This document shows, piece by piece, positions 43,750-51,421 of a stretch of 51,421 nt of DNA. The stretch covers positions 1 to 51,421 of the forward strand of contig NZ_JHXV01000033.1 of assembly GCF_000621625.1 (NCBI RefSeq), written 5' to 3'. A model generated the notes under the pieces. That model had not been told where the DNA came from, searched no databases, and saw only the letters and a program-made list of their open reading frames with translations. The stretch's first letter is position 1; each line of letters begins with the position of its first letter. The position numbers were made by a program, and so were the translations under genes. The DNA comes from Crocinitomix catalasitica ATCC 23190. Lineage in GTDB: Bacteria; Bacteroidota; Bacteroidia; Flavobacteriales_D; Crocinitomicaceae.

Positions 43750-46700
43750 ATGAAACAAGTGTTAGATAAAGTTTTTTCAATGTCATTAATGGCTTTAGCG
43801 TTACTGGCATTTTTTGTAGCAATTGGTTGGGCAACTTTTATTGAAAATGACTTCGGAACCCCTGTAGCCCAAAAGTGGATTTACAAAGCAAAATGGTTCG
43901 AATTAATTCTAGCTTATTTGTTTTTTACAATGATTTATAATATATATAGATATAAATTATTGCAATGGAAAAAATTAGGCTCATTAACTTTTCATGTCGC
44001 ATTTTTAATTATTCTGATCGGTGCTTTTATTACACGAGTTGTTGGGTTTGAAGGTGCAATGTTGATTCGTGAAGGTGGTTCTTCAAATGTTATCATCAGT
44101 GCTGAAACTTATATTCAAATTAAGGTTCATGATCAGAATCAGCAATATGTTTATGATATGCCTGTGATAATTGAGGCGGGAACCGATAACAGTTTTTCGC
44201 ATCAGTTTTCTTTTCCTGGCGAAGAAGAGGAAATAGAACTGTCTTTTGTTAGTCTTCTAGAGCATGCTAAAGATACAATCGAAATAACAGGTGAAAAATT
44301 AGGTGATCCTTATTTGGAAATTGTCACAGTTGGTGATGCTGGAAGAAATTATAATTATTTAAAATCAGGCGATCAATTAGTTGATAATGGGTTACCATTA
44401 AGTTTTAATAAAGATAGTATCAATTTTATAAATATTATTTCAACGGATTCAGGTGTGTTTATTAGACCGCCATTTGAAATTACTTATCTGCAAATGTCTG
44501 ACCAATCAGTAGGTGTTTATAAGGCAGATAGCTTACAAAGGTTTATTACGAAGAGATTGTATACTTATAACGAACAACAGTTTGTATTTAACGCATATTA
44601 CCCTAGCGCTAAATTGTTAACAGTGAGTGATCCGAAAGTAATGAAAGATAAGAAAGCAGTAACAATGCTTGCTAAACAAGGTGATTTATCAAACGAATTT
44701 ACAGCTATAGGCGGTAAAGGGATGATGCCGAATTTATTCAAATTTAAAATGGGTAACTTGTATTATGAAATAGCTTATGGATCTAAACAAATTAAATTGC
44801 CTTTTCATATTTATCTAAATGATTTTGAATTAAAAAGATACGCAGGGACGGATAATCCATCATCTTATTCGAGTAAAGTTACTGTATTAGATCTTGATCA
44901 TGAAGTAGAAATGCCGCATCATATCTATATGAATAATGTCTTAGATTATGGAGGTTACAGATTTTTTCAATCATCTTATGATGAAGATGAAAAAGGTACG
45001 ATACTTTCTGTAAATCACGATGCATTAGGAACGAACATAACTTACTTAGGATATTTAATTTTAGCCTTAGGATTTATAATTAACCTTTTCGCAAAAGAGG
45101 GTAGATTTAGAATATTGATGAGAAAAGCGAAAGCAATTCGTGAAAAAAGAGCAAGTATCAACCTTTTAATTTTAGGATTACTTTTATCTAGTGTCGGTTT
45201 TGGTCAAGAGAAAAATGATTCGATCTCAAATGACGGTTTACCTGCGTTTAAAAACGAGCACATTATAGATGCTGGACATGCTGAGAAATTTGGGAAGTTA
45301 ATTATCCAAGCGAATAATGGACGTTTTCAACCTGTTCACACATTAGCAACTGACGTGCTTAAAAAAGTAAGTAGACAATCTGTTTACAATGGGCAGTCGG
45401 CAATGCAAGTGTTCTTAGGAATTCATACCAATGTTTTGGCGTGGAATCTGGAGCCTTTAATTTATGTTTCAGGTGAGGCTGTAAGAGAAAAGCTCGGTAT
45501 TGATGGTTCGAGAGCTGCGCTTAAAGATTTCTTTGCCGGTGAAAAACTTGATTATATTCTTGAACATGACGCTGAAGTTGCAAGGCATAAAAAGCCAGCA
45601 GAACAGTCAGTTTATGACAAAGACGTTTTAAAAACTGACGAACGTTTGAATATTATTTTAGGGATGTTTACAGGTTTGTATTTGAAAATAATTCCCTTGC
45701 CGAATGATCCTAATCATAATTGGTATTCTCCTTTTGATAGAGATCATCCTTTTACTGGTGAGGATGAAGAATTTTTCAAAGCCATCATTCCGCTTTATAA
45801 TTTGGCTGTTGAAGAAGGTTATAAAACTGGAGATTGGGCACAAGCAGATAATGTTGTGGCTTTGATTGATAAATTTCAAAGAAAAATTGCTGATAATACT
45901 GTAATTCCATCTGTTGAAAAGGTCGAATGGGAGATTGCTTATAACGAACTTGATATCTTTAAGAAATTGAATTATTACTATCTATTTGTTGGGTTGATAT
46001 TATTGATTCTTCAGTTTTGGCAAATATTTAAACCAAAATTGAATTTAAAATGGCCAATGCGTATAGCATTTGTAGCCTTTACAATAATGTTTGTTTTACA
46101 TGGGTTTGGCCTCGGTCTAAGATGGTATTTGTCTGGTCATGCTCCTTGGAGTAATGGATATGAAGCTGTAGTTTTTATCGCCTTTATAACAGTACTGGCA
46201 GGTTTACTATTCTATAAACAATCAAAAATCGTTTTGGGAGCAACAGGTATACTTGCTTGGTTAATGTTGTTTGTTGCGCATATGAATGCACTTGATCCTG
46301 AAATCACCAATTTAGTACCAGTACTTAAATCTTATTGGTTAATGATTCATGTAGCTATTATTACTGGTAGTTATGGTTTCCTTGGACTAGGTGCTATCTT
46401 AGGTTTTATTTGTCTCTTCTTAAACCTTGTACTAACAGATAGTAACAAACGAAAAATTATGCTCACAACAAAAGAGCTGACCTATATTACTGAAATGGCG
46501 ATTATTATTGGTTTGTTTATGTTAACAATCGGTACTTTCTTAGGTGGTGTTTGGGCCAATGAGAGTTGGGGAAGATATTGGGGTTGGGATGCAAAAGAAA
46601 CGTGGGCCTTGGCTTCAATCCTTGTGTATGCTATAATTATGCATTTTAGATTTATTCCAGGGTTAAAAGGACAATTTGTCTTTAATACTTTTGCATTGTG

Positions 46701-46878
46701 GGGCTATGGGAGTATAATAATGACGTTTTTTGGCGTTAACTTTTACTTAAGTGGTCTTCATTCTTACGCAACCGGTGACCCTATTCCAATACCTACTTGG
46801 GTGCCTATTACCATAGTGCTATTATTTATTTTGACGTTATTTTCAGGTTTAAGATTGAAAAAGTTCAGGTCAAATTAA
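43750..46878 (+). CDS. ccsA: Fused cytochrome c biogenesis protein CcsBA
   Basis: A 1042-aa inner-membrane haem-handling protein of system II cytochrome c maturation, a fusion of ResB/CcsB-like and CcsA/ResC-like parts. The N-terminal part (1-460) has spans at about 10-30, 48-65 and 75-95, a large periplasmic domain and a span near 435-450. A signal-like span (SINLLILGLLLSSVGFG) precedes a second soluble domain. The C-terminal CcsA part (about 735-1042) has the haem-binding WWD motif WANESWGRYWGWDAKETWAL and histidine-bearing loops LSGHAPWSNGYEA and MIHVAIITGSYG. The Bacteroidota fusion usually has this length. It appears intact and transcribed alone. Confidence 0.93.
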   Translation: MKQVLDKVFSMSLMALALLAFFVAIGWATFIENDFGTPVAQKWIYKAKWFELILAYLFFTMIYNIYRYKLLQWKKLGSLTFHVAFLIILIGAFITRVVGFEGAMLIREGGSSNVIISAETYIQIKVHDQNQQYVYDMPVIIEAGTDNSFSHQFSFPGEEEEIELSFVSLLEHAKDTIEITGEKLGDPYLEIVTVGDAGRNYNYLKSGDQLVDNGLPLSFNKDSINFINIISTDSGVFIRPPFEITYLQMSDQSVGVYKADSLQRFITKRLYTYNEQQFVFNAYYPSAKLLTVSDPKVMKDKKAVTMLAKQGDLSNEFTAIGGKGMMPNLFKFKMGNLYYEIAYGSKQIKLPFHIYLNDFELKRYAGTDNPSSYSSKVTVLDLDHEVEMPHHIYMNNVLDYGGYRFFQSSYDEDEKGTILSVNHDALGTNITYLGYLILALGFIINLFAKEGRFRILMRKAKAIREKRASINLLILGLLLSSVGFGQEKNDSISNDGLPAFKNEHIIDAGHAEKFGKLIIQANNGRFQPVHTLATDVLKKVSRQSVYNGQSAMQVFLGIHTNVLAWNLEPLIYVSGEAVREKLGIDGSRAALKDFFAGEKLDYILEHDAEVARHKKPAEQSVYDKDVLKTDERLNIILGMFTGLYLKIIPLPNDPNHNWYSPFDRDHPFTGEDEEFFKAIIPLYNLAVEEGYKTGDWAQADNVVALIDKFQRKIADNTVIPSVEKVEWEIAYNELDIFKKLNYYYLFVGLILLILQFWQIFKPKLNLKWPMRIAFVAFTIMFVLHGFGLGLRWYLSGHAPWSNGYEAVVFIAFITVLAGLLFYKQSKIVLGATGILAWLMLFVAHMNALDPEITNLVPVLKSYWLMIHVAIITGSYGFLGLGAILGFICLFLNLVLTDSNKRKIMLTTKELTYITEMAIIIGLFMLTIGTFLGGVWANESWGRYWGWDAKETWALASILVYAIIMHFRFIPGLKGQFVFNTFALWGYGSIIMTFFGVNFYLSGLHSYATGDPIPIPTWVPITIVLLFILTLFSGLRLKKFRSN

Positions 46879-47005
46879 TCATTGCTTAAATATTCATATA
46901 GGATTATAATAGTAAGTTAATTTTGATTTGTTAATTTTATAGGCAACGGTATTTTTTTTTAACCGTCTGTGATTTAGGTGAATTTATCATTATTTTTAAA
47001 CTGCT

Positions 47006-47542
47006 ATGAAAATCAACGTCCTTATTTTTAGTTTACTATTCTTGAATATCAATTTGTTTTCTCAAACGGAAACGTTGGAACTATCAGGGGCTTGGTGTAC
47101 TGATAATTTGAAATTGAATTTGGTGTCGGGTGACGAAATTAAAGTCCTATCTTGGGAGATAGACGGAGTTCTTCAAAAAAAATATAAAAATTTAGAGATC
47201 AATTGTAGTAAATTTGGTGAGGGAGAATACACTGTCAACTATAAAGTGAATGGTGAAAAAAAATCACTTTCTACTAATGTTCAGCCTGCGGCAGCTTTTA
47301 AAGTAGATTTTACTGGGGAATATTTTCCAGCAGCTGCGGTTACAATTTTCGACGATTTATCAACAGTGTCTAACGACAAAATTGTAGCGTTAAATTGGAA
47401 CTTTGGAGATGGAACAACATCCCAAAAAGAACATCCACAAGTCTTTTTTAAAGAAAATATTGAGTATGATGTGACTTTACTTATCAAAACTGAAAACGGT
47501 TGTGAATATTCAATAACAAAAACGCATTTGGCTAATAACTAA
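47006..47542 (+). CDS. Secreted PKD-domain protein
   Basis: A 178-aa exported protein with signal MKINVLIFSLLFLNINLFSQ. An N-terminal beta-rich part (LSGAWCTDNLKLNLVSGD) is followed by one PKD domain (about 95-175) with the family core LNWNFGDGTTSQKEHPQVFF and YDVTLLIKTENGC. No sorting domain is visible, so it may stay in the periplasm or depend on a partner. It lies 34 bp upstream of the large T9SS cargo gene and probably shares its transcript. Confidence 0.82.
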   Translation: MKINVLIFSLLFLNINLFSQTETLELSGAWCTDNLKLNLVSGDEIKVLSWEIDGVLQKKYKNLEINCSKFGEGEYTVNYKVNGEKKSLSTNVQPAAAFKVDFTGEYFPAAAVTIFDDLSTVSNDKIVALNWNFGDGTTSQKEHPQVFFKENIEYDVTLLIKTENGCEYSITKTHLANN

Positions 47543-47576
47543 AATATTTAGCGACGTAAAGAAAAACTAGTAGTAT

Positions 47577-50000
47577 ATGAGGTTGATTTTAATATTCTTT
47601 TTATTTATAAGTGGAGCTATTATTGCCCAGCCTACTTGCCCCAGTTATTCAAGTACTGGTACATCAAGTTCTGGATATATTTTAACGAGTGATCCAGATT
47701 GTGCAATATGTGAAGATACAGGTGAAGTAGGTCCTTGGTCAGGAGCTGGGTGTGCAGGTGTAATTGTATCAACGGCTTATGCGCCTACTTTAAGTTTAAC
47801 CCTAGCTTATACTGCTGTAAATACGGTTGATTATGCTACAATATCAATAGATGGTGGCGGTATAATGACAATAACAGGTGTTAATGTTGGGGTCGCGGGA
47901 GATGTAATTGGTCCGTATCTTTGTGATGGAAGTTTTGGGGATGTATTTATAACTGTTACATCTACCTTACCTTTTAGTGTTGTGACCTTAACAAATACAG
48001 GTTGTTCTTCCGGATGGGTAATTGCTTGCCCAGGCGGGGATGGAGATGATGCTGGTCGTGATTCAACAGGTTTAGCATGCTTTGGGTCTGTATTTTTAAA
48101 CGATTATTTAACGCCTGGAATTCCAATGGATGGTACTTGGGTAGAACTCACAGGTTCGGGCGCTTTTGATACAGGTACAACGGAGTTTGATGTAGATGGT
48201 ATTGCACCAGGTGATTATGAATTTAGATACGATATTCTAGGGTGTGCTGGTGCTGCGGATACTGCTTATTTTACAATTACAGTTGGGGATGGATCTTTTG
48301 CAGGTGATGATGCGGATATTGTCATGTGTAATTATTTTGGTGAGACACAAGATTTGAATTTATTGATTGGTGATGCCGAACCGGGAGGTGTGTGGGAAGA
48401 AATTACAGGTTCTGGTCAATTCGATCCGGTTTCTGGGGTTTTTGAGTCAAGCGATCTACCTGGTGGATTTTATGAGTTTATCCGCGTACAAGTGTCGGCA
48501 GCTCCTTGTGAAAATGATACAGCTTTCGTTCGAATTAATGTTGTTGAACCTCCGGCTGTTGACGCTGGACCAGATGTTTTTGTTTGTGTAGGTGGTGAAG
48601 TTTTAATGGAAGCGGATAATCCTGACGGTGCCGTTATTTCTTGGGACGGAGGAGTTATTGATGGAGATTTGTTTAGACCAATTGCAACAGCAACTTACAC
48701 TGTAACAGCTGACTTATTAGGTTGTGTTACTACCGATGATGTGGTCGTTACGTTAGTACCATTCCCCGATGTCGATGCTGGGTTGGATGTTGAAGTTTGT
48801 CAGTTTGACGAAGTTACACTTACAGCTGATAATCCAGAAGGTGCAACATTAACTTGGGATCCTTCGGTTGTTGATGGTGAGGTTTTTGTGCCAGATGCTT
48901 CTGGAACCTATACTGTGACAGCAGACTTGCTAGGTTGTATTTCTACAGATGACTTGTTGATTACTGTAAATCCATTACCGCTTATTGGTATAGCGGCAGT
49001 GCCATTTCCCGCTGAAGTTTGTTTGAATGAAGAAGTGACCCTCTCAGGAACGGGAGCAGGTATAGGCGGTACTTATGTTTGGGATTTAGGTGTGGTTGAT
49101 GGAGAAGCTTTTTCGCCAACGTTAGGTACGACCATTTATTCCGTAACCGGTACAGATGCAAATGGCTGCGAGAATTCAGCTGCGATTAATGTTACAGTGA
49201 ACCCATTGCCAGTTGTTTCTTTTACTGCGGATACCACAATGATTTGTAATCCTGATCATGTTGAATTTACCAATACAACCGATTTGCCTGGAGATGATTG
49301 TGTTTGGGATTTTGGTGATGGAGTTTCAGGTACTGGCTGTGGAACAGTTAGTCATTTGTATAATACAGTAGGTGATATGGATGTTACACTTACAGTAACA
49401 ACTGCAGAAGGATGTGTTTCAGCAGTTTCTTATGCTGATTTTATTTCTGTACTTGCAGTGCCTGATGCTGATTTTATATACTCACCACAGCCAATTAATG
49501 TCGAGAATACGCAAGTTTCATTCAGAAATAAAACAGAATTTGCTACGAATTACGAATGGTTTTTTGGAGACGAATCTGGTAATTCAACAGAAGAGCACCC
49601 AATACATTATTATCCGGAAATTCCAGACGCTTATTACGATGTCTTATTAATCGCAAAAAATGATATTGGTTGTGTAGATTCAATTTCTAAGAAACTCTAT
49701 ATTGAAGATGTAATTCTGTTCTTTATACCGAATGCTTTTACGCCAGACGGAGATAGTTTTAACGAAACGTTTAAACTTATCATGACATCTGGTATTGATT
49801 TTTATGATTACCACTTTACAGTCTTTAACAGATGGGGAGAGAAAATGTTCGAATCTTTTGATGCGTTTTACGGCTGGGATGGTACTTATGGTTCTGCAGG
49901 AATCGTAGAGTCAGGTGTTTATGTTTGGCAATTAGAATTTGGCGATCGTGCAAGTGATAAAAAGCATCTGCATCGTGGACATTTAAACCTTTCTAAATAA
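47577..50000 (+). CDS. Surface protein with PKD domains and type B T9SS sorting domain
   Basis: An 807-aa exported protein with a signal peptide (MRLILIFFLFISGAIIAQP). After an N-terminal Thr/Gly-rich beta region come two Ig-like repeats beginning DAGPDVFVCVGGEVLMEADN (about 325) and DAGLDVEVCQFDEVTLTADN (about 398) and a third, weaker one (about 470-545). Two PKD domains follow (about 546-710: VWDFGDGVSG, YEWFFGDESGN), then the gliding-motility-associated C-terminal domain (about 718-807: FFIPNAFTPDGDSFNETF, FNRWGEKMFESFD, GWDGTY, GVYVW). This last domain directs export by the T9SS and surface attachment. A closely related gene follows downstream. Confidence 0.92.
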   Translation: MRLILIFFLFISGAIIAQPTCPSYSSTGTSSSGYILTSDPDCAICEDTGEVGPWSGAGCAGVIVSTAYAPTLSLTLAYTAVNTVDYATISIDGGGIMTITGVNVGVAGDVIGPYLCDGSFGDVFITVTSTLPFSVVTLTNTGCSSGWVIACPGGDGDDAGRDSTGLACFGSVFLNDYLTPGIPMDGTWVELTGSGAFDTGTTEFDVDGIAPGDYEFRYDILGCAGAADTAYFTITVGDGSFAGDDADIVMCNYFGETQDLNLLIGDAEPGGVWEEITGSGQFDPVSGVFESSDLPGGFYEFIRVQVSAAPCENDTAFVRINVVEPPAVDAGPDVFVCVGGEVLMEADNPDGAVISWDGGVIDGDLFRPIATATYTVTADLLGCVTTDDVVVTLVPFPDVDAGLDVEVCQFDEVTLTADNPEGATLTWDPSVVDGEVFVPDASGTYTVTADLLGCISTDDLLITVNPLPLIGIAAVPFPAEVCLNEEVTLSGTGAGIGGTYVWDLGVVDGEAFSPTLGTTIYSVTGTDANGCENSAAINVTVNPLPVVSFTADTTMICNPDHVEFTNTTDLPGDDCVWDFGDGVSGTGCGTVSHLYNTVGDMDVTLTVTTAEGCVSAVSYADFISVLAVPDADFIYSPQPINVENTQVSFRNKTEFATNYEWFFGDESGNSTEEHPIHYYPEIPDAYYDVLLIAKNDIGCVDSISKKLYIEDVILFFIPNAFTPDGDSFNETFKLIMTSGIDFYDYHFTVFNRWGEKMFESFDAFYGWDGTYGSAGIVESGVYVWQLEFGDRASDKKHLHRGHLNLSK

Positions 50001-50118
50001 TTTATTGATTTCTTTTAATTACGATTCAAATAAATTGATTAATTTTCTTCGGTTGTAACATTATACTGTGGCAACCAATTAAAAGTACTAGCGTCTTAAC
50101 TGTGAAAAGATTTATATT

Positions 50119-51421
50119 ATGAAAATATTAAAACCATTTTGGCAATTATTAACGATTGTATTCGTGGGAAGCACAATTTTTAATGTTAGTTATGCACAGT
50201 GTGATTTTACGGGGTTAGACGAGATTTATTGTATTGATGATCCCGCGACTGAATTAGTTGGTGATCCAGAAGGTGGTACCTTTGAAGGTCCAGGTATAGA
50301 TGGTTCAACTTTCGATCCATATATAGCTGGTGAAGGTGTGCACGAGATTACATACGAATTAAGACCAGGTGGTACTGGTGATAAATATTATATCAAATCT
50401 AATAATCGTGTCGGTCCTTGGAGTAATACGCAGAATAATCAAGCAATGGATCTTGCCTTCGGTGTTGGAGAATGGACTTTAGCAGAGTTTGAAACTGTAG
50501 TTGTAGGGGATGTATTTGTTCCTGAAACAGGATTCGTTTTTATTGATGGTTCGGATGGAATGGCGACAGAATTAGCAACATTTTTGGCTGCTAATATGGC
50601 TACTATTGAAGCATGGGTAGATGCGGGAGGACGTTTATTATTGAATTCAGCGCCAAACGAAGGTGGTGATATTGATTTTGGTTTTGGAGGAACTACGTTG
50701 AATTATGATGGCGGAGCTTCTCTTACTTGGGATGTGAACGTGGTTGATGCCCTTCACCCTGCATTGTTAGGACCTGAAACACCAACTGCTACTGTAATGG
50801 CAGGAACTTGGTATGCGCACGCTCTTATTTTAGGTGTCGGATATACAACAATTATTGTAGATGTTTTAGATGCAACTGAGGTTGTTCTTTGTGAAAAACC
50901 TTGGGGAGCTGGTCATGTTATGATGGGAGGAATGACAACTCACGGATAGCATTCACCTGTTCCTGCAGCGGGAAACTGGCGTTCAAACATTATGAATTAC
51001 TTATATAATATGGGTGGTGAAGTTGAATGTTTAGTTACAAAAACAGTAACAGTTGTTGGTGGTAGAGCAGGTGAGGATTTTGATACATTATTATGCAGTA
51101 GCCCAGGTGGTACGATTGATTTGAATGGTTACCTAGTAGGTGCTGATCCAGGGGGAGTTTGGGAAGAATTAACTGAATCAGGTCAGTTTGATGCTGAAAC
51201 AGGTGTTTTTAACTCGGCTGGTTTAACAACCGATGATTACGTTTTTGCTTATATCCAATATATTCCTGAGCCTTGTGGTAATGATACAGCTTTCTTTACT
51301 GTTCGTGTTCTTGAAGCGCCAGTTATTGATGCAGGACCAGATGTTTATGTTTGTATTGGTGAAGAAATATTAATGGAAGCAGGTAACCCTGATGGTGCGA
51401 TTATTACTTGGAGAGGTGGCG
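50119..51421 (+). pseudogene. Surface-protein gene with in-frame TAG, runs off window
   Basis: The frame begins with a signal peptide (KPFWQLLTIVFVGSTIFNVS) and continues with EYRC-like repeats (ATELVGDPEGGTFEGPGIDG) and a domain around GGRLLLNSAPNEGGDIDFGFGG. A TAG stop lies at 50947-50949, after MTTHG. The same frame stays open for the remaining 157 codons and is strongly similar to residues of the upstream 807-aa protein (DAGPDVYVCIGEEILMEAGN). One base change, for example TGG to TAG giving Trp-His-Ser-Pro, explains the interruption. The end of the gene, probably with a T9SS sorting domain, lies beyond the window. It is a broken gene or a sequence error. Confidence 0.82.

Noticed and set aside
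46946-46966. Terminator after ccsBA
   Set aside because: ACGGT and ACCGT can pair, but the stem is just 5 bp and the T-run lies in the loop, not after the stem.
50947-50949. TAG reassigned to an amino acid
   Set aside because: TAG is used as a normal stop in this window, for example at the ends of recQ and the BT_3928 gene.

Overview
The window looks like a chromosomal segment of a low-GC member of the Bacteroidota, most likely order Flavobacteriales and possibly near Crocinitomicaceae or Cryomorphaceae (the family level is inference). The evidence is the AT-rich sequence, type IX secretion (T9SS) C-terminal sorting domains, PKD and SprB-type surface proteins, carboxypeptidase-regulatory-like/outer-membrane beta-barrel receptors, DUF1573, DUF2911, GxxExxY and DUF1599 families, a fused CcsBA protein, and promoters of the Bacteroidota type (TAnnTTTG at -7).

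Layout. 0.1-2.3 kb: recQ on the minus strand. 2.6-3.9 kb: three consecutive secreted DUF1573 genes. 3.9-5.2 kb: a repeat-rich island in which a small PD-(D/E)XK-type GxxExxY gene sits between two direct copies of a ~147-bp sequence and several CGCAGAT-type motifs. 5.2-22.8 kb: folP (minus), then a long plus-strand series DUF1599, BT_3928/DoxX, tpiA, prmA, a 1543-aa secreted protein of unknown function, a 2524-aa protein (TPR, PD40 propeller, regulatory-like domain, very long coiled coil, four SPOR-like repeats) and clpS. The two giant genes lie between prmA and clpS, which I recall as neighbours in many flavobacteria. 22.8-23.7 kb: tRNA-Arg(ACG) with promoter and terminator, followed by almost 800 bp of hairpins ending in a 141-bp tandem array. 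23.8-31.4 kb: a DUF6629 membrane protein, a minus-strand operon of an outer-membrane receptor (interrupted by an in-frame TGA) with a LytS-type kinase and LytTR regulator, then a TPR/HisKA_2 kinase and a lipoprotein. 31.7-35.3 kb: a secreted TonB C-terminal-domain protein, a SprB-repeat protein, a YgiD-like dioxygenase, ClpP and a secreted alpha/beta hydrolase. 35.3-42.8 kb: a tightly coupled minus-strand operon of outer-membrane receptor, exported PIG-L deacetylase, an overlapping 35-aa single-span membrane microprotein, a sodium:solute symporter and a DUF2911 protein. 43.3-51.4 kb: a small exported protein, ccsBA, and a run of PKD/T9SS surface-protein genes. The last of these is interrupted by an in-frame TAG and runs off the end.

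How the parts fit. Much of the window concerns the envelope: exported proteins, outer-membrane receptors, peptidoglycan-binding SPOR repeats, cytochrome c maturation and secreted adhesins. The core genes (recQ, folP, tpiA, prmA, clpS, clpP, tRNA-Arg) are ordinary. The best leads for something new are the PorE-like giant with SPOR repeats in place of an OmpA domain, the receptor/deacetylase/microprotein/symporter operon, and a hairpin family with conserved flanks but interchangeable stems, seen at both 0.05 kb and 23.2-23.7 kb.
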